A stretch of 64,000 bases of DNA, from positions 43,148,965 to 43,212,964 of the forward strand of contig CP092874.1 of NCBI GenBank assembly GCA_030710605.1, written 5' to 3'. The stretch is from Cordylochernes scorpioides (Eukaryota; Arthropoda; Arachnida; Pseudoscorpiones; Chernetidae). The translations under genes were made by a program, and so were the position numbers. The notes below the pieces were generated by a model, which saw nothing but the letters and a program-made list of their open reading frames with translations, was not told where the DNA came from and did not search any database. This document shows positions 10,870-23,394 of the stretch, piece after piece. Position 1 is the stretch's first letter, and each line of letters begins with the position of its first letter.

Positions 10870-11647
10870 TGGTAATTTAAGCCAACAAACCCATATTGTA
10901 AATAACTTATAACAAGATTTTAATGTTGTATAATAGAAACGCATCTGTTAATGATTATACGTATTATTTACATGTGTCTTTACATCATCATATGTAATGC
11001 AATTTGTACAAAGTGGATAAATAAATAAAACTCTGTAATTGATTAAGAGTTGAGCTAAAGCAGAGATCGAGCATATAGTATTGCCAAAACAACAAAGTCT
11101 AAAGATGGAAACGGCCACGGCGCCGGTGTACAATTTCACCAGACGATCCAAGCCCCTCTCGCATGTGCTGTAATGCAATACTCCCCTTTCTCGGGAAAGA
11201 TATATAAAAGGCCCCCCGTCTTAACCTAAAAATACAGTTAGTTCACCCTTAGCGCAAGCTCACGTCGGTTGTCACCAAGGTCCTCCTCATTCATCATGTA
11301 GACGAGTAAGAAACTTCTATGTCTCCATCTTTCGCTCCTAGCTCAACTTTTATCTGTTAACGGAACTTTCTTAGTGCAATTGTGTCTTCGTTTTTTTGTG
11401 TGGACATTCCCAAACTTTCCACTCTGCCTCGACCACGACTGCCTGTATTTTTTGAGAACTTTTAAAGGTCTTCCACGGTGCAGAGAGGTACTGGAAAACT
11501 CTACACAAGGCTTACCAGAACTTCAACTTATTTCAGTAGTCGACATCAAACTCGACAAATTATTACAGTGAGTCGACAGGATCTATTATTACAGTGAGTC
11601 GACAGGATTCTACAAGAGTCAACAACCAAACTTCAACTTATATTACA
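10870..11647 (+). repeat. Right LTR of LARD copy 1
   Basis: This is the direct repeat partner of 6619-7396, with the same TG start and CA end. The high similarity of the two LTRs implies insertion not long ago relative to the other relics here. Confidence 0.88.
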
Positions 11648-12746
11648 TATATATATTTGTTTGAAAGTCGTTTAATTCGATTGAATATGTAAAAAGGAAT
11701 AATCATATTTTAAAATTTTAAAGGGTTTGATTATTTTATTTAATTTTTATTTGCTACGTAAATATTAAAGAGATGTAGATGTGTATATAAGGTAAAATTC
11801 TTTCTTCTAAGAGAGCTGTTTTAGTAGTACGGGTCTCGAAGAAGAGGTAAATATTTGGGAGATCGCATTGTTTAATCGACTAGAAAAACGTATCGTTATA
11901 TATTGGAAGTATATTTAACCTATAACTCAAACTAATTTAATTTAACCTAACCCAACCAAACTTATTGATATACTAGGCGGGATCTTTCCACCAGTGGTTC
12001 AGAGAAATGAATGTCTCACTTTCAAAAATGGTGTTTGGTAAAATTATTGGAATATAATTTTTTGGCTGTGTTTAAATTAAATACTTTGTTAGCTTCAATC
12101 AAAACTCTTCAGCTTAAAGGATAAAACACAAAACACGTATTGTCAGTTCAGCCAGCATTATTTGAAAACAACAATCAGATTTATAAAAAATGTGAAAAAT
12201 TACCACTTATATAGATAACTCTATTGTGTTTATAAAATATCTGGTTTAGATACCAGGGTGACAAATAGTCATTTAATAAATTAAAACAATGTCGTGACTC
12301 TTTAAAAAAAAAACTTTCCTTCTCTACTAAAGACTAACGAACGCCTCTACCTACAACCTACGCAAATTTTTCATTTATTTCAAAAGCATCTTCACGAAAG
12401 ACTATTACAATTGATAAATTGGTTACATCAAATGTGAATCGGTGTTTTAAAATAGATTCTATAATTAAGTTATAATTAGTTACGTTCTCTCTTAGAGAGT
12501 GCGGGGGAAATGGTTAGTTAGCTATTTTGTCGAATAATTAGGTTGCGTGATGGCGTGCCAAGACAGGTTAGTGTTTTGAGAAAAAACTGTACTCTCTCTC
12601 TCTTCCTGAGTTAAACCAAACAGACTCTGTCGGAAAACAAAGCCATGGAGATTCACTACGGGGCACTTTCTAGCATTGTAATCCTCATTTCATAGTGAAA
12701 TTGAATAAATATTAGAATTTATTTTAACAATATATATATATATATA
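11648..12746. other. AT-rich non-coding DNA
   Basis: No gene is visible. The stretch includes a short CT run near 12591-12602 and a TA repeat at about 12731-12746 that received the MITE described next. Confidence 0.6.
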
Positions 12747-12922
12747 CAGTAGAACCTCCCTGTAAAGGACACCTAATTGGAGAGCCAAAGTGTCCTTTAG
12801 AGGGAGGTTTACTTCTTACCGGATAGTTGCTAAATTGTAATAATGGTAATTTTGAAAATGAAAACTGTCTTTTGTGGAGAGGTGTCCGCTAGCCTGGTGT
12901 CCGCTAAAGGGAGGTTCTACTG
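12747..12922. mobile_element. Pogo/Tigger-type MITE
   Basis: A 176 bp element starts CAGTAGAACCTCCCTGTAAA and ends, inverted, with TTTAGCGGACA-like sequence closing GGGAGGTTCTACTG. A TA dinucleotide flanks each end, as expected for Tc1/mariner-pogo insertions. Interior copies of GTGTCC(T/G) and GGGAGGTT form further inverted pairs. There is no open reading frame, so it would be moved by a transposase from elsewhere. CAGTAGAACC-type ends are typical of Tigger-derived MITEs. Confidence 0.88.
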
Positions 12923-14050
12923 TATTAATATTTAATTAATGTAATAATTTTTGGCAATGTGTTTCTTTATGATAAATATGGTCAAATATTATCTCTACAG
13001 ATCTTACTGCAAAGATTAAAGTAATTAAATGAGAGGGCTCATCTGTGATGAATCCTCACATTGCCAAAAAACATTATATATTTAATCGATAGAGATATAG
13101 CAAAATTGAAATCATATTTATAATTAATATATAAAGGAAAAGTTTGATATAATAAAATTTTACGCAATAAATATATATTAGGGTTATAAATATCAAAACA
13201 AGAATGTGTGTTTTTTCTTTAAAATAAATAACAATGTTGATTAAAGATGAGCATTGTAACTAAACTTATAGCCACCTTGATTACCATGGCCTGTACCACG
13301 TGTACTAGAGATTTTTTTTTTAAATTGTAACTGACATTTTGATAAATTATTTACATGGCAGCATGCTGTGTTCGCTAGTAGAATGATGTTAAACTCTATA
13401 ATTCGAGCAATGGAGTCGTCCAGGAGAGAATAAAAGTCTGTAATACGTTTCCTTGTTACCGAGGGATTCAAACCTTCCGAAATCTTCCGTCGTCTGAAAT
13501 CTTGTTTATGGTAGAAACAGCATGTCACAGGCAAAGTGTTTAATTGGGCGAGAATTTCTCTCAAAGGTCATTTACCAATAACGGATTATCGGTCAAATGG
13601 TAACGTTCACTGTGTCGTCGTTGATCAGAAACTATTGTAAGAAACAAACAATATTCTCTCTGAGGGTCCACAAATTACCATAAGTTTTCTAGCCTCTAGA
13701 CTACAGGTCCCAATATTGTTGTTGTCTTGTGTGTTATGATATCTTGTTCTGACTAAATACTCAAAGCAGTTCCTCACACCTGGACAGCAATCCAGAAGAA
13801 AATCATTCAGCGAGACTCAGCTTCGACAATTAGCAATAGAAGGTTGAGACTTCTTGGAATGTATCGTTTGATGATGAAACACTATTACGATCCCGAAACC
13901 AAGAAACAAGTGGCTATCCTCAGGCGTAGAGGCATCAAAGAAAGATCTCTTCTCCTTGTCTCTTCTCAGAAAGTTTTAGGAACTGTGTATTTGATTATAA
14001 GGAATTATCGACATTTCATTTCTAACTCGTGAATATGTAATTAATGATCG
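12923..14050. other. Unassigned non-coding DNA
   Basis: No protein is recognised. A minus-strand block at about 13305-13600 has a B-box-like GGTTTGAATCC and ends in an A-run (TTTAAAAAAAAAA on the minus strand). That is faintly SINE-like, but no A box is visible. 13800-14030 may belong to the degraded mariner that follows. Confidence 0.4.
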
Positions 14051-14059
14051 ATATCTTTA

Positions 14060-14335
14060 AAACTTTCAGCATCTCCGTGTGAGAATAAAGAACAGAAGAC
14101 CTGGTTCACGAAAGGCCTGCTCTCTTCTGCAGAAAAGGATAGTCCTCATGCTGCCAGGGCGGCAAAAACGATACCTCGAAGGATGAAATGGGAAGTTCTG
14201 GGCTACCCTTCATATAGTCCAGACCTTTCTCTAAATAACATTTTATCTTTGAATCTTTCAAGCGCTGGAAGATATCAGCGGGAAGTTTCTATTGAAGATT
14301 TGTATTATTAAAATTCTCTAGAACTTTCGGCCTGA
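14060..14335 (+). pseudogene. Mariner transposase C-terminal relic
   Basis: One frame reads EKDSPHAARAAKTI and then KWEVLGYPSYSPDLSLNN. This resembles the mariner catalytic region in which DNAxPH is followed by W-E-hydrophobic-PYSPDLAP-D. The first motif is degraded, and the final catalytic Asp of SPDLAPxD is replaced by Asn. No start, terminal repeats or intact frame are visible. It is an old fossil. Confidence 0.75.
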
Positions 14336-15119
14336 ATGTCCCACAGAATAACAAGATAATGAGATGAACTAAACTATTATTAATATTATGATTATTATAT
14401 TTTTCATCTCTCTTATTATTTCCAATAGAAGGGCTTTAAGACCCGAAAAAAATATAAAATTGTAATAATAAAAATATTTCAAGAGAAACTCCTCCCATGA
14501 CGATATATATAAAAAAGGATTAATTTATTGAATATTACAGTAAAATATGGTTATATATGGGTAGAATAATTAATATTCAGTTACAGTATATAATACAGGT
14601 CGCTGATGGCTACAATCTAGATCTGGGATACCGTCTCGCCCTACATACTCCCTGGACCTATCACTCCCACGGGACTAATGTATCGGCCCGTCCAAAGTAT
14701 ACCCAGGCATGACGATTTGTCAGTGGTGGTGGGCGTGGCCTCCTCTAGATCACTAATCTGCTTACATATTTGGATTATCGCCTGATATTATTGGGGACAT
14801 CCTAGATTTCCACCAATAGGAAACGATTTGTTCATTTTTCAAATGTGAAATAAGTCGCCTCGCGATTTAAGACTTACCTGATCTAATGCCTAAGCGCATT
14901 TTAAAAAAATACAATTCGGGTATAAGAACTGATCGGATATAAAACCTTTCACATTAAAGACAAAGTCGGATTCACGACAAATATTATATACATTATATGC
15001 GCGTATGTTGAATAATTATAAGAAACATTAATGAGGAAAATTATTGGAAATAACGAAACTATTATATGCGTTAGCTAATAGAACATGTGAAATACTCAAA
15101 AGGCGATCTAGAAAAATAC
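14336..15119. other. Unassigned non-coding DNA
   Basis: AT-rich sequence with one more GC-rich block at about 14597-14770. I see no gene, terminal repeat or tandem structure there. Confidence 0.5.
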
Positions 15120-15842
15120 ATAAAAGACAAAGTATTGTAAACTAAGGGTACTATTAAGAACAAGAACTAAGAGGTTAATATGAAGTACTAAAAAGGCAAA
15201 TTACAAGACATATTAAAGAAGTAAAATACTAGAGCTAAGGAAATGAATAAGAAATAAGACTACTAGGTCAGCGGAAATAAATAGTAAAATGACAAAGTAA
15301 AGAAATAAAAAATATACTAGGTTTATTAAATGAAAACAAACAATTAAAATCAATGATTCAATGATCATATTTGAACTAACAAAATTACTATGAACCAAAA
15401 CTTCTAACTTGGTGAGAAATACTAAAAAAGCAAACAACAAAAACAAGGAGAACTACTAAGAAGGCAATTTACAAGAAATGCTGAGGATTAAAAAAATAAC
15501 TAAGATAACTCTCTTTTGAAAAGGGAAATTTATAGATCAATGTGGAGTACTAAGAAATACGACACGAAATACCAACGACTCAAAATAATGGAAGTAAGAG
15601 AACTACTAAGAACGAAAACTACTAGGTCAGTGAACGTAATAAAAAGCAAATTCATAAAATATTAACAATTTCAAATACTGTATCTATAAGTAAAATACGA
15701 AGAATCAGATTTTATAGATATTAGTGAGAATTAATATAAGACAAGCTACAAGAAATACCAACGATATTAAAATTTTCAACATTTTTAAATTACTAAGAAC
15801 TCGAACTACTATATAAATGAAAAGTATTAAGATGGCAAACTA
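15120..15842 (+). repeat. Degenerate satellite, left block
   Basis: The sequence repeats phrases such as GAAGTACTAAGAAGGCAAA, CTACAAGAAATACTAA and GGAACTAAGGAAACTACTAA with a spacing of roughly 93 bp, heavily mutated. The same array resumes at 25442-25500, 31740-32290 and 32985-33660. This was one array before mobile elements opened it. The unit has no reading frame. Confidence 0.75.
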
Positions 15843-16329
15843 CAGGGTGATCCAAAAGTCCCGCACAACTTTAAAAATTAATAACTCCGCGAATATTTGC
15901 GCTAGAGAAATGCGGTAAACACCATTGTGTTCAGGATGCAATGGGATTTTTTATGGCAAATAATGAAAAATTCGAAATTGATTTTAGTTACAACTTTATT
16001 CGCTAGAGATGGCGCTCTACCAGAATCAGAGATTCAGCGGCCAAATTGTTTGATAAATTGAAAAATATAACTGAACGACACTTATTTTTCCTTTTTGAAT
16101 ACCAGGAAAGAACCCTAATAATATCAAATGATAAATTAATAAAACACCATTTCGCCAAAAGTTAGAAGAATTGGTTGACGATTTTTCAAATACAATCTGA
16201 GATATGTAAAATAGGTATATGCAAATCAAAACATGTAGCAAAAAATATTTATATTTTAAATGGAGTTTTGTGAAATAAATTGAAGGTACTGATATCAATA
16301 CACGATTTTTGAAATGTTAATATAGTACC

Positions 16330-16860
16330 AAAAATTATGATGGCACTACTAATAGGATTTCGCGCTATAAGGAATGTATAGTTTCTTAACTAATTGTCGA
16401 CACTTGACTATTTAACTGGATATTTGTCATGATCCAAAAATGAAATATAGAGGGGAGTGACAAAATATATTTGTCGTACTTTATTCCAAATATCCTATGG
16501 GTTTGTCAAATGTTATCATTGTTTATTATACTGTACATAATTTTGAAAATGTATCCCCTCAAAATAAATCATTTTTAAATCGACCTTTTGCGTTGAAAAA
16601 CGTGGTAGTAAAATCATTTTCTATTATTTTTTGCGCAAAACATCTAAACTTGGGGGGGATACAGAGATTATTCCTTATGCTATTTCTTCTAATGAGCGAA
16701 AAGCGATAAACTAAACATAAGGGGTAAAATTGTGTATACCAGTGTTATTCGAGAAGTTATAACACTTTGGCCTGCGCGACATAATATAAGATGTGGGTAA
16801 ATGACAAACAAAAAAATTACTGTTCACAGAAAAAAAAGAGTCAAGATGCGAGGACAGCAT
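16330..16860. other. Interior spacer of Tc1/mariner element
   Basis: AT-rich sequence between the left inverted arm and the transposase relic. I see no gene. It is probably the 3' untranslated part of the element, since the transposase is on the minus strand. Confidence 0.4.
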
Positions 16861-18207
16861 TTATTATTCCCATAACCCAAAACAAAGAGCTGCAAAATAT
16901 AACACATGAGTTAACTGCCTTCTCTCTTGTATTAGGTCACAATCCTTGCTCAATGTGGCGCCCATCATTCTCAAAAACCGCCTGCAGACAATAGATGACA
17001 GAATGGTCACAATTAAATAGTTGAAATTTATAAAACGTGCCATCTGATAGAAGCCTTCAACATGGCCAATGTGGTAGGCCGGCATCGATAAAAACGCGAC
17101 TTAATGTACCCCCATAACCGAAATTGTAAGGCGTCAAGTCTGGTGATATTGGGGGCCACTGGTATATTATATATATATATTGCGTATGATATTGTTTTTT
17201 ACAGCACAATACAACAATGTTGGCAAGTTTCTCTAGAGTGGAATGTCGAGGTGACGAATCCACTCCAGGGCCTCCTCTGTGCACCGGTGGATATCCCCAA
17301 GTGTTCCCTGGAAGAATCTTCGAGGACAGTCCCTTAGGATATGGTGCATTGTTTGTACTGGTATATTAAAGTGGCGACTTATCAACGAATTCCACCGAAC
17401 GTTTCCTTCAGCAATTGTTTGGCACCACGGGAGATATGAGGAGGTCCTCCATCTTGCAAAAATGTTATTTCGCTTAGTACTTGTCTGTCCTGCAATATGG
17501 GAATAACCTTTTCTCTCAAAAGTTGAACATAACGTTCACCAGTTACAAAAACGGTTTTAAAAGTTCTTCCATTGATTTTTTCAAAGAAAAATGGCTCAAT
17601 AATAAAAGAAGAAGTGAACCCACACAAAACTGTAACTCTGTGCTGATGAAGTGGTATTTCTGTAAAAATCCTAGGGTTTTCTGTTGCCAAAATGAGGCAG
17701 TTTTGAATGTTAAATTCTCCCTTTAGATAAAAGTGAGCATTATCTGTTCTTAGAACATTTGACAGCCAGTTTTCATCAATATCAATTTGCCGGAAAACCC
17801 ATGCAGCGAATTCGTGACGCTTCTCAAAATCGCTTCAACTCGTGGAAACTTTGAATTTTGTTAGGATATTTTTATAGAAAAATTATAAATGTGTGTTCTC
17901 TCCAAACTGTTCCATACGAAATCCCCGTTTGTCGAGAAACTTGTCTAGCACTTACTTCTCCATACGTGGATATCGTTTCAATAGCTTCAGCCTTCTGCAA
18001 AACCGTAACAGTCACTGATTTGCATGTCGATGAACTTCCACTCCGAGGTTTTGCTTCCAGAGATCCAGTTTCCTCAAAACTTTTAATCAATCGCTTTAGA
18101 GAGTAGCAACTCATTGGTCCTTTACCGCTTCGAATATCTTTAAAGGAACAAAACGCTCGTAAAGATGCAGTGGCAGATTCTGAATCACAATTAAAATAAT
18201 TCACCAA
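16860..18207 (-). pseudogene. Tc1/mariner-superfamily transposase (degenerate)
   Basis: The minus strand starts near 18207 with a helix-turn-helix region reading VNYFNCDSESATASLRAF, LIKSFEETGSLEAKPRSG and later TGISYGTVWR. After a damaged stretch, 17382-17690 reads MATENPRIFTEIPLHQHRVT, FLQDGGPPHISRGAKQLL, then at about 17160 PPISPDLTPYNF. The D of FLQDG and the SPDLTP motif match this transposase group, and several frame breaks separate the parts. It would have cut and pasted the element at TA sites. It is inactive now. Confidence 0.88.
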
Positions 18208-18225
18208 GAGTTCTTTATCCTGTAG

Positions 18226-20404
18226 TGACGGAATTCCAGGGGGAAGGGGAGAAATCCGACCACACCTCCTTGCGGTCCCCCCCTGGACCCTTGGAATATT
18301 TGACCAAATTCTGGTTCGTTTCCAAGATGACTAACGTTGCAACAGCACCCATTTTCAAATGAAAAGCAAAACTGATATCTCCAGTAATGCTACCGCGTCC
18401 GGGGTAACCGCCGCGTCAAGAGCTGCAGCTCGAGCTCATGATGAGAAATCTACTACGAGGATACAATTCAATCTACTACAACTCAATATAAATGGTACCC
18501 AGAGGAAAATAAAGAGCTGACTTGTCTTCTATGCGACAACAATGTACGTATTTATTGTCCTCAGGAAACAAAATTGAATCAGAATCTGAGATTCAATATC
18601 AAAGATTATACAAAACTACGAATGGACAGACCGGGAAAATTCGGAGGAGGACTTGCCGTTTTGATTAAAACTCTAGAAATCAAATTTAAGGAAATGGCCT
18701 ATAATCAGAGTAAGCCTTGAGAAAGCACGACAGAAGCTCAGGCAATAGAAATCTATCTTACAGATAAAACAATTCCAATCATAAATGTTTATCACCACGA
18801 TAATACTAGCATCATTACAGGCCTGATAGAGACATTAAGTGAAGCGTCTTCGGATATCGCAATTATACTTGGTGATTTTAACGCCGAAAGACCAATTTGG
18901 GGATCACCTGTCCAGGATAACAAAGGTCAGCAGGTTGAGGAAATGCTAACCGACCTCGACCTTACGCCGTTAAATAACGAAAAGAACACCTATCTATCCA
19001 AGTCCACAGGCACAGAATCCGCAATAGACATCACAGCGATAAATTACAACATCGCACCCACAACACAATGGAAAATTCTGAAAAGTGCAATCAGTGACCA
19101 CAGACCAATTTTAACAACCTTAAAATTCAAAATTGAGAATTTTCAACAGAAAAAAAGAACACTGGAAAAAATTTACAGAAAATCTTGAAGAACTGTGCAA
19201 CGAAGAATTAAATCACAGAACGATTGACAAAAACTTGGAAAGATTCTCTTTGAACATATCCAAAGCTGCAAAGGTATCGTAGAGGTAGACGTAAAGACCT
19301 GTGAATACTTTACTGGAAGGACCACAATATCGAGGCAATGATTGCAGAGAGAGACAATATCAATGAACTTCTTAAAACAAATTAAACAGAAGAAATCATA
19401 AAGGAACTCATTGAAATTAGTCACAAAATAGAACAAGAAATTTGGATATTCAAACAAGAAAAATGGGCAGAATTCTGCGAAAAAAATGGATCCAAAAAAG
19501 GAAAGCCATCACTGGAGTATAATTAGTGTTATAAATCAATCAAAACTAACACTAATCCTCCAATACTCTAACCGATATGAATAGCGAGAACGAACAAACA
19601 GATGGCTGAAATAATTGCTGAATATCTTTCAAGCACTTCCAGACTCAGCTATACGAATGAAGGCAGGACTCTAAAAAATAATATAAACAAGTTAGTTAAA
19701 CAAGCAAGAAATTACCATCAACAAGATATGTACTCGAGAGACTTCACACTGAATGAACTAAATTCATCAATAGGAAAGTTAAATCCAAGATGTCACCTGG
19801 AGATGCTTTAATCTTTGGTCAATTGATTAAACACTTTGGAGACGAATCTAAAAATCAACTCCTACGAATAGTGAACATTTCATAGCAAACTTGTAAACTA
19901 CCAAAGAATTGGAAGATATCAATTATAGTGCCAATACTAAAACCAAACAAAGATGCTAAGGAATGCAAGAACTATCGGCCAATTGCTCTTACCAGCATAC
20001 TTTGTAAAATAACAGAATAAATTATCCACTCTAGGCTCATAGTCTTGCTCACTAACAATAATAACATAATCTTCTACCAAAGTTCCTAAAGATCCAGACA
20101 CTGTACAACTGATAAACTGTTCTACTTCTGTCAATCAATAATAGATTTCTAGGAAAAACCGCCAAAGAAGACAACGGCTGTATTCCTGGATATGACCTCA
20201 GCTTTTGTTCGAGTGTAGAAATTATTTGAAAGGCTGAACAACATCGGAGTAAGAGGAAAAACCTTATTCTGGATTGCAGACTTCTTAAGGGGAAGAAGGA
20301 TAAAGGTTCGGGTCAATGGAACATTTTCCAAGGACCGACGAACATGGGCTGGTGTACCTCAGGGATCTGTGCTCAGTCCTCTACTCTTCTCGCTATATAT
20401 TAAC
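18226..20404 (+). pseudogene. Jockey-like non-LTR retrotransposon ORF2 relic
   Basis: An APE-type endonuclease runs from about 18455 (FNLLQLNINGTQRKIKEL, ETKLN, IILGDFNAERPIWG, ESAIDITA, SDHRPI). A reverse transcriptase follows from about 19910 (PKNWKISIIVPILKPNKDA, NYRPIALTS, AVFLDMTSAF, WAGVPQGSVLSPLLFSLYIN). Many stops and frameshifts are present. The frame is cut by the Gypsy insertion at 20405 before the FADD catalytic motif, and no continuation is recognisable beyond it. The family would nick target DNA and reverse-transcribe its RNA in place. Confidence 0.9.
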
Positions 20405-20543
20405 TGTTGTTTATGTAAATAGATGAATATTATTTGTATTATTTAAAGCCTCATTAAGTAAAAATATATGTATATATAAATTGGACATTTGTTGTTGGCC
20501 ATGGTCAAGTTTGAGCTCTTGTACGTCTAATTACGACACAACA
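20405..20543 (+). repeat. 5' LTR of old Gypsy element
   Basis: It begins TGTTGTTTATG and ends GACACAACA. It is followed after four bases by the TGGCGACGAGG primer-binding site. Confidence 0.8.
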
Positions 20544-20737
20544 AAAGTGGCGACGAGGATGCGCGATCTACAGAGCCAGTAAAAAGCTGAGGAAAACGGC
20601 GTATATGCAAGTATAACAACTACATCTTTTAAACAAATCTGACTCTCGGATTATGGAGAGGAAAAATAAGAAAATGGGTAAAGATTAAATCTTTTAAACT
20701 ATCTGAATCAAGAAAACAAAGGAGTAGAAAGATCAGC

Positions 20738-21480
20738 ATGACAAGTTCAAAGTTAATAATACCTTTTAGATGCTATAGCCCAGTGGAGGACACTTCGATC
20801 TTTTTGTACAAAAATTTGAGGCTTTCTTTTTGGCATCTGAAGAAGGAGATTAAAGTGCTGATTTTTACCTCGCTACCAGATTCTGAAACTTTGAAGCAGG
20901 GAAACGACATTTTCTTCCTGGTCTAATGAAAGATCAACCCTATGATACTATCATTCAAAGAATTAAGCTGCATTTGGATCCAAAGAAGAAAGTGATACCA
21001 CAGCGATGCAGATTTTTAAAGAGAATTCAACAGGAAGGAGAATCAATTTCGGAATATCTTAGAGAATTGAAACATTTGGCAATAAATTGTAATTTCGTCG
21101 ATATGTTGGGAAATATGATGCGAGACCGTTTTGTGGCTGGAATCGAGTCGGAAATCCTGCAAAAGAAGCTACTACAAGAGGACGACGATGTCACCCTGGA
21201 TAAAGGTTTTGCAGTGGCGATCTCGCTCGAATTGGCGGAGATAAATACAAGAGAATTACAAGATAAATTAGTGGCCAAGATATCCCCTGTGAATTGAAAG
21301 GATAAAAAGGGCGAGTACAATTATAGTACGGCGCAGTATAGGCCTTTCAGGCAAAGTGGCAAAGGTAAAATAGTGTGTTATAGATGTGGTGAAAGACATT
21401 CACACGTGGCATCTGTTTTACCTCATAGAACAAATACTTGTTTTAAAATGTAATAAACTGGGTCATTTAAGTAGGGTCTG
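20738..21480 (+). pseudogene. gag: Gypsy gag of old element
   Basis: The capsid C-terminal part is clear at 20926-21297: YDTIIQRIKLHLDPKK, RCRFLKRIQQEGESISEYL, LRELKHLAINCNF, MMRDRFVAGI. After a stop, the nucleocapsid has a degraded first zinc knuckle (CYRCGERHSHVAS) and a good second one, CFKCNKLGHLSRVC, in another frame. The N-terminus is frameshifted near 20735-20925. It would package the element RNA if intact. Confidence 0.87.
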
Positions 21481-21499
21481 CAAAGCTAGTAAAAGAAGG

Positions 21500-23394
21500 T
21501 GGGGATGTAAATTTGTACAAGAGGACTCTATATATTCTGTACAGGCCGAAACTGATGCCACAATAAATTTAACAGTAGATGATTATTCTTTGTGCTTTAC
21601 AATAGATACAGGAAGTCCAGTGACGTTAATACCTAAAGATATTTATAAGAATTATTGGCAAGGTAAAAGATTATTTCCAACAAATTTAAGATTAAAATCC
21701 TTTTGTGGTAAATCAATAGAGATTATAGATCAAAGAAATGTTTTTGTAAAAGAAGCCAACCAATATTTACGATTAATAGTTGTAAATGAAAAAATCCAAG
21801 TAATTTTATTAGGAAGAGAATGGCTTAAAACAGTTGAAACTTGATTATTCTATATTGTTTAGCATTAAAATTTTTAAAAAATGAATATAATAGAAATATA
21901 TTTAAATAAATAAAAGTTTGATGGATAGGTATGCAGATTTGTTTAACAAAGATTTGGGCTGTCTAAAGGACGTTAGAATAAATTTTAATTTAAAAAAGGA
22001 TGTGACTCCTGTGTTTTGTAAGGCCAGAAGTTTACCTTTCTCTCCAAAAAACAAAGTAGAGAATGAAATTGATCGTTTAGTGAATTCTTGCATTTTATAA
22101 CCTATAGTTCATGCATATTGGACCGCTCCAATAGTACCGGCATCAAAAAAGGATGGTAGTGTAAGGATATGTGGTGATTTTAGATGTACAGCTAATAAAG
22201 CAATAGAATTAGATAGGTATCCCATTCCATCGATCGATGAGATCTTTTCAAAATTATCTACAAGCACCGTACTTTCGACTCTAGACTTATCACAAGCTTA
22301 CTTACAAGTAATGTTAGCGGAAGAAGCCAAAGCTGTTGTTGATATAAACACAACAAAGAGGTTGTTTTCTTATAAAAGACTACCATATGACGTAGCGGTA
22401 GCACCAAATAAATTTCAGAGGATTATGGAAGGCCAATTTTCTGATTTGCCAGGTGTGGCCTGCTACATAGATGATATTTTGGTTGCAGGAAAATACTTTG
22501 AAGATCATGAACAAAAGTTGGATCTAGTGTTTAGATGATTGCTAGAAAAAGGTCTAAAGTTAAACAGATGTAAATGTAAATTTAAAAAGAAATCGGTAGA
22601 ATTTTTAGGGTTTAAAATGGATAAATATGGACTGCTACCTTAGAAAATAAAATTAAAGCAGTGATAGAGGCCCCTGAACCTAAAGAATGTTCGCAATTGA
22701 GATCTTTCATAGGACTCTTAATTTATTATTATAGATTCATAAAGAATATAGCAAACATTTTAGCGCTATTCTATCAACCTTTGAATAAAAATTGTAAATG
22801 GAATTGGACGGAAAATATCGAATGTTATTTTAAAAATGTGATTCATTATTAATGGACTATGGACTAGGCGTAATTCTGAGTCATAGAAATCATAGAAAGG
22901 AAGAATGCCCTATAGCTTTTGCTTCTAGAACATTAACTGAAGCGGAAAAAACGGTCTCTCAACTAGAAAAGGAAGCGTTGAGCATAACCTATGGCGATGA
23001 GAAATCAAGACAATACTTACTGGGACGAAAATTCGTATTAGTCACAGACAACCGACCCTTAATTCATATATTTTCACCTCAGAAACCAATTCCTATATGT
23101 GCAGCATCCAGAATTAAAAGATGGTCCTTAAAATTAGCTGCATTTAATTATACTGAGGAGTTTCGAAAAGGTAGTGATAATTCCAATGTTGACGCATTGT
23201 CACGTCTTCCTTTAGAATCGAGTGTCAGGGAGTTTCTTGATGAAGACCAGGTACTTCTTCTCAGGAAGTTGAATATGGTACCGTTCTCTTTTAGGGAGGT
23301 GGCATATGAGACGTCCCGAGATAAAATACTGTCTATAGTATTAAGGAATGTTAGAGAAGGCAACTGTGTGTGTGGAAATTCACAAGGGTACTGA
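21500..23394 (+). pseudogene. pol: Gypsy protease, reverse transcriptase and RNase H of old element
   Basis: Protease carries FTIDTGSPVTLIP, the DTG active site, and later ILLGREWL. Reverse transcriptase shows WTAPIVPASKKDGSVRICGD, STLDLSQAYLQV, then YIDDILVA, the YxDD catalytic box. RNase H follows from 22852 with DYGLGVILSH, PIAFASRTLTEAEK and LVTDNRPL. Stops interrupt near 21842, 22098, 22536, 22641 and 22851. The first RNase H Asp block is damaged at the 22850 break. The protein is dead as it stands. Confidence 0.9.

Larger units (their letters stand above)
6619..11647 (+). mobile_element. LARD-like LTR element, copy 1
   Basis: Two nearly identical 778 bp direct repeats (6619-7396 and 10870-11647) begin TGGTAATTTAAG and end ATTACA. 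They flank 3473 bp with no gag or pol similarity. TATA occurs directly outside each end and could be a 4 bp target duplication, though the flanks are TA repeats. Direction is taken from a good TATA box inside each LTR. No convincing primer-binding site or polypurine tract was found, so the strand is tentative. A large LTR element without coding capacity fits the LARD class, which needs enzymes from an autonomous relative. Confidence 0.8.

Noticed and set aside
13241-13564. 107-residue minus-strand frame
   Set aside because: There is no recognisable domain. The DNA looks repeat-derived, with a B-box-like motif and an A-run. A SINE is possible but the A box is missing, so it is not called.
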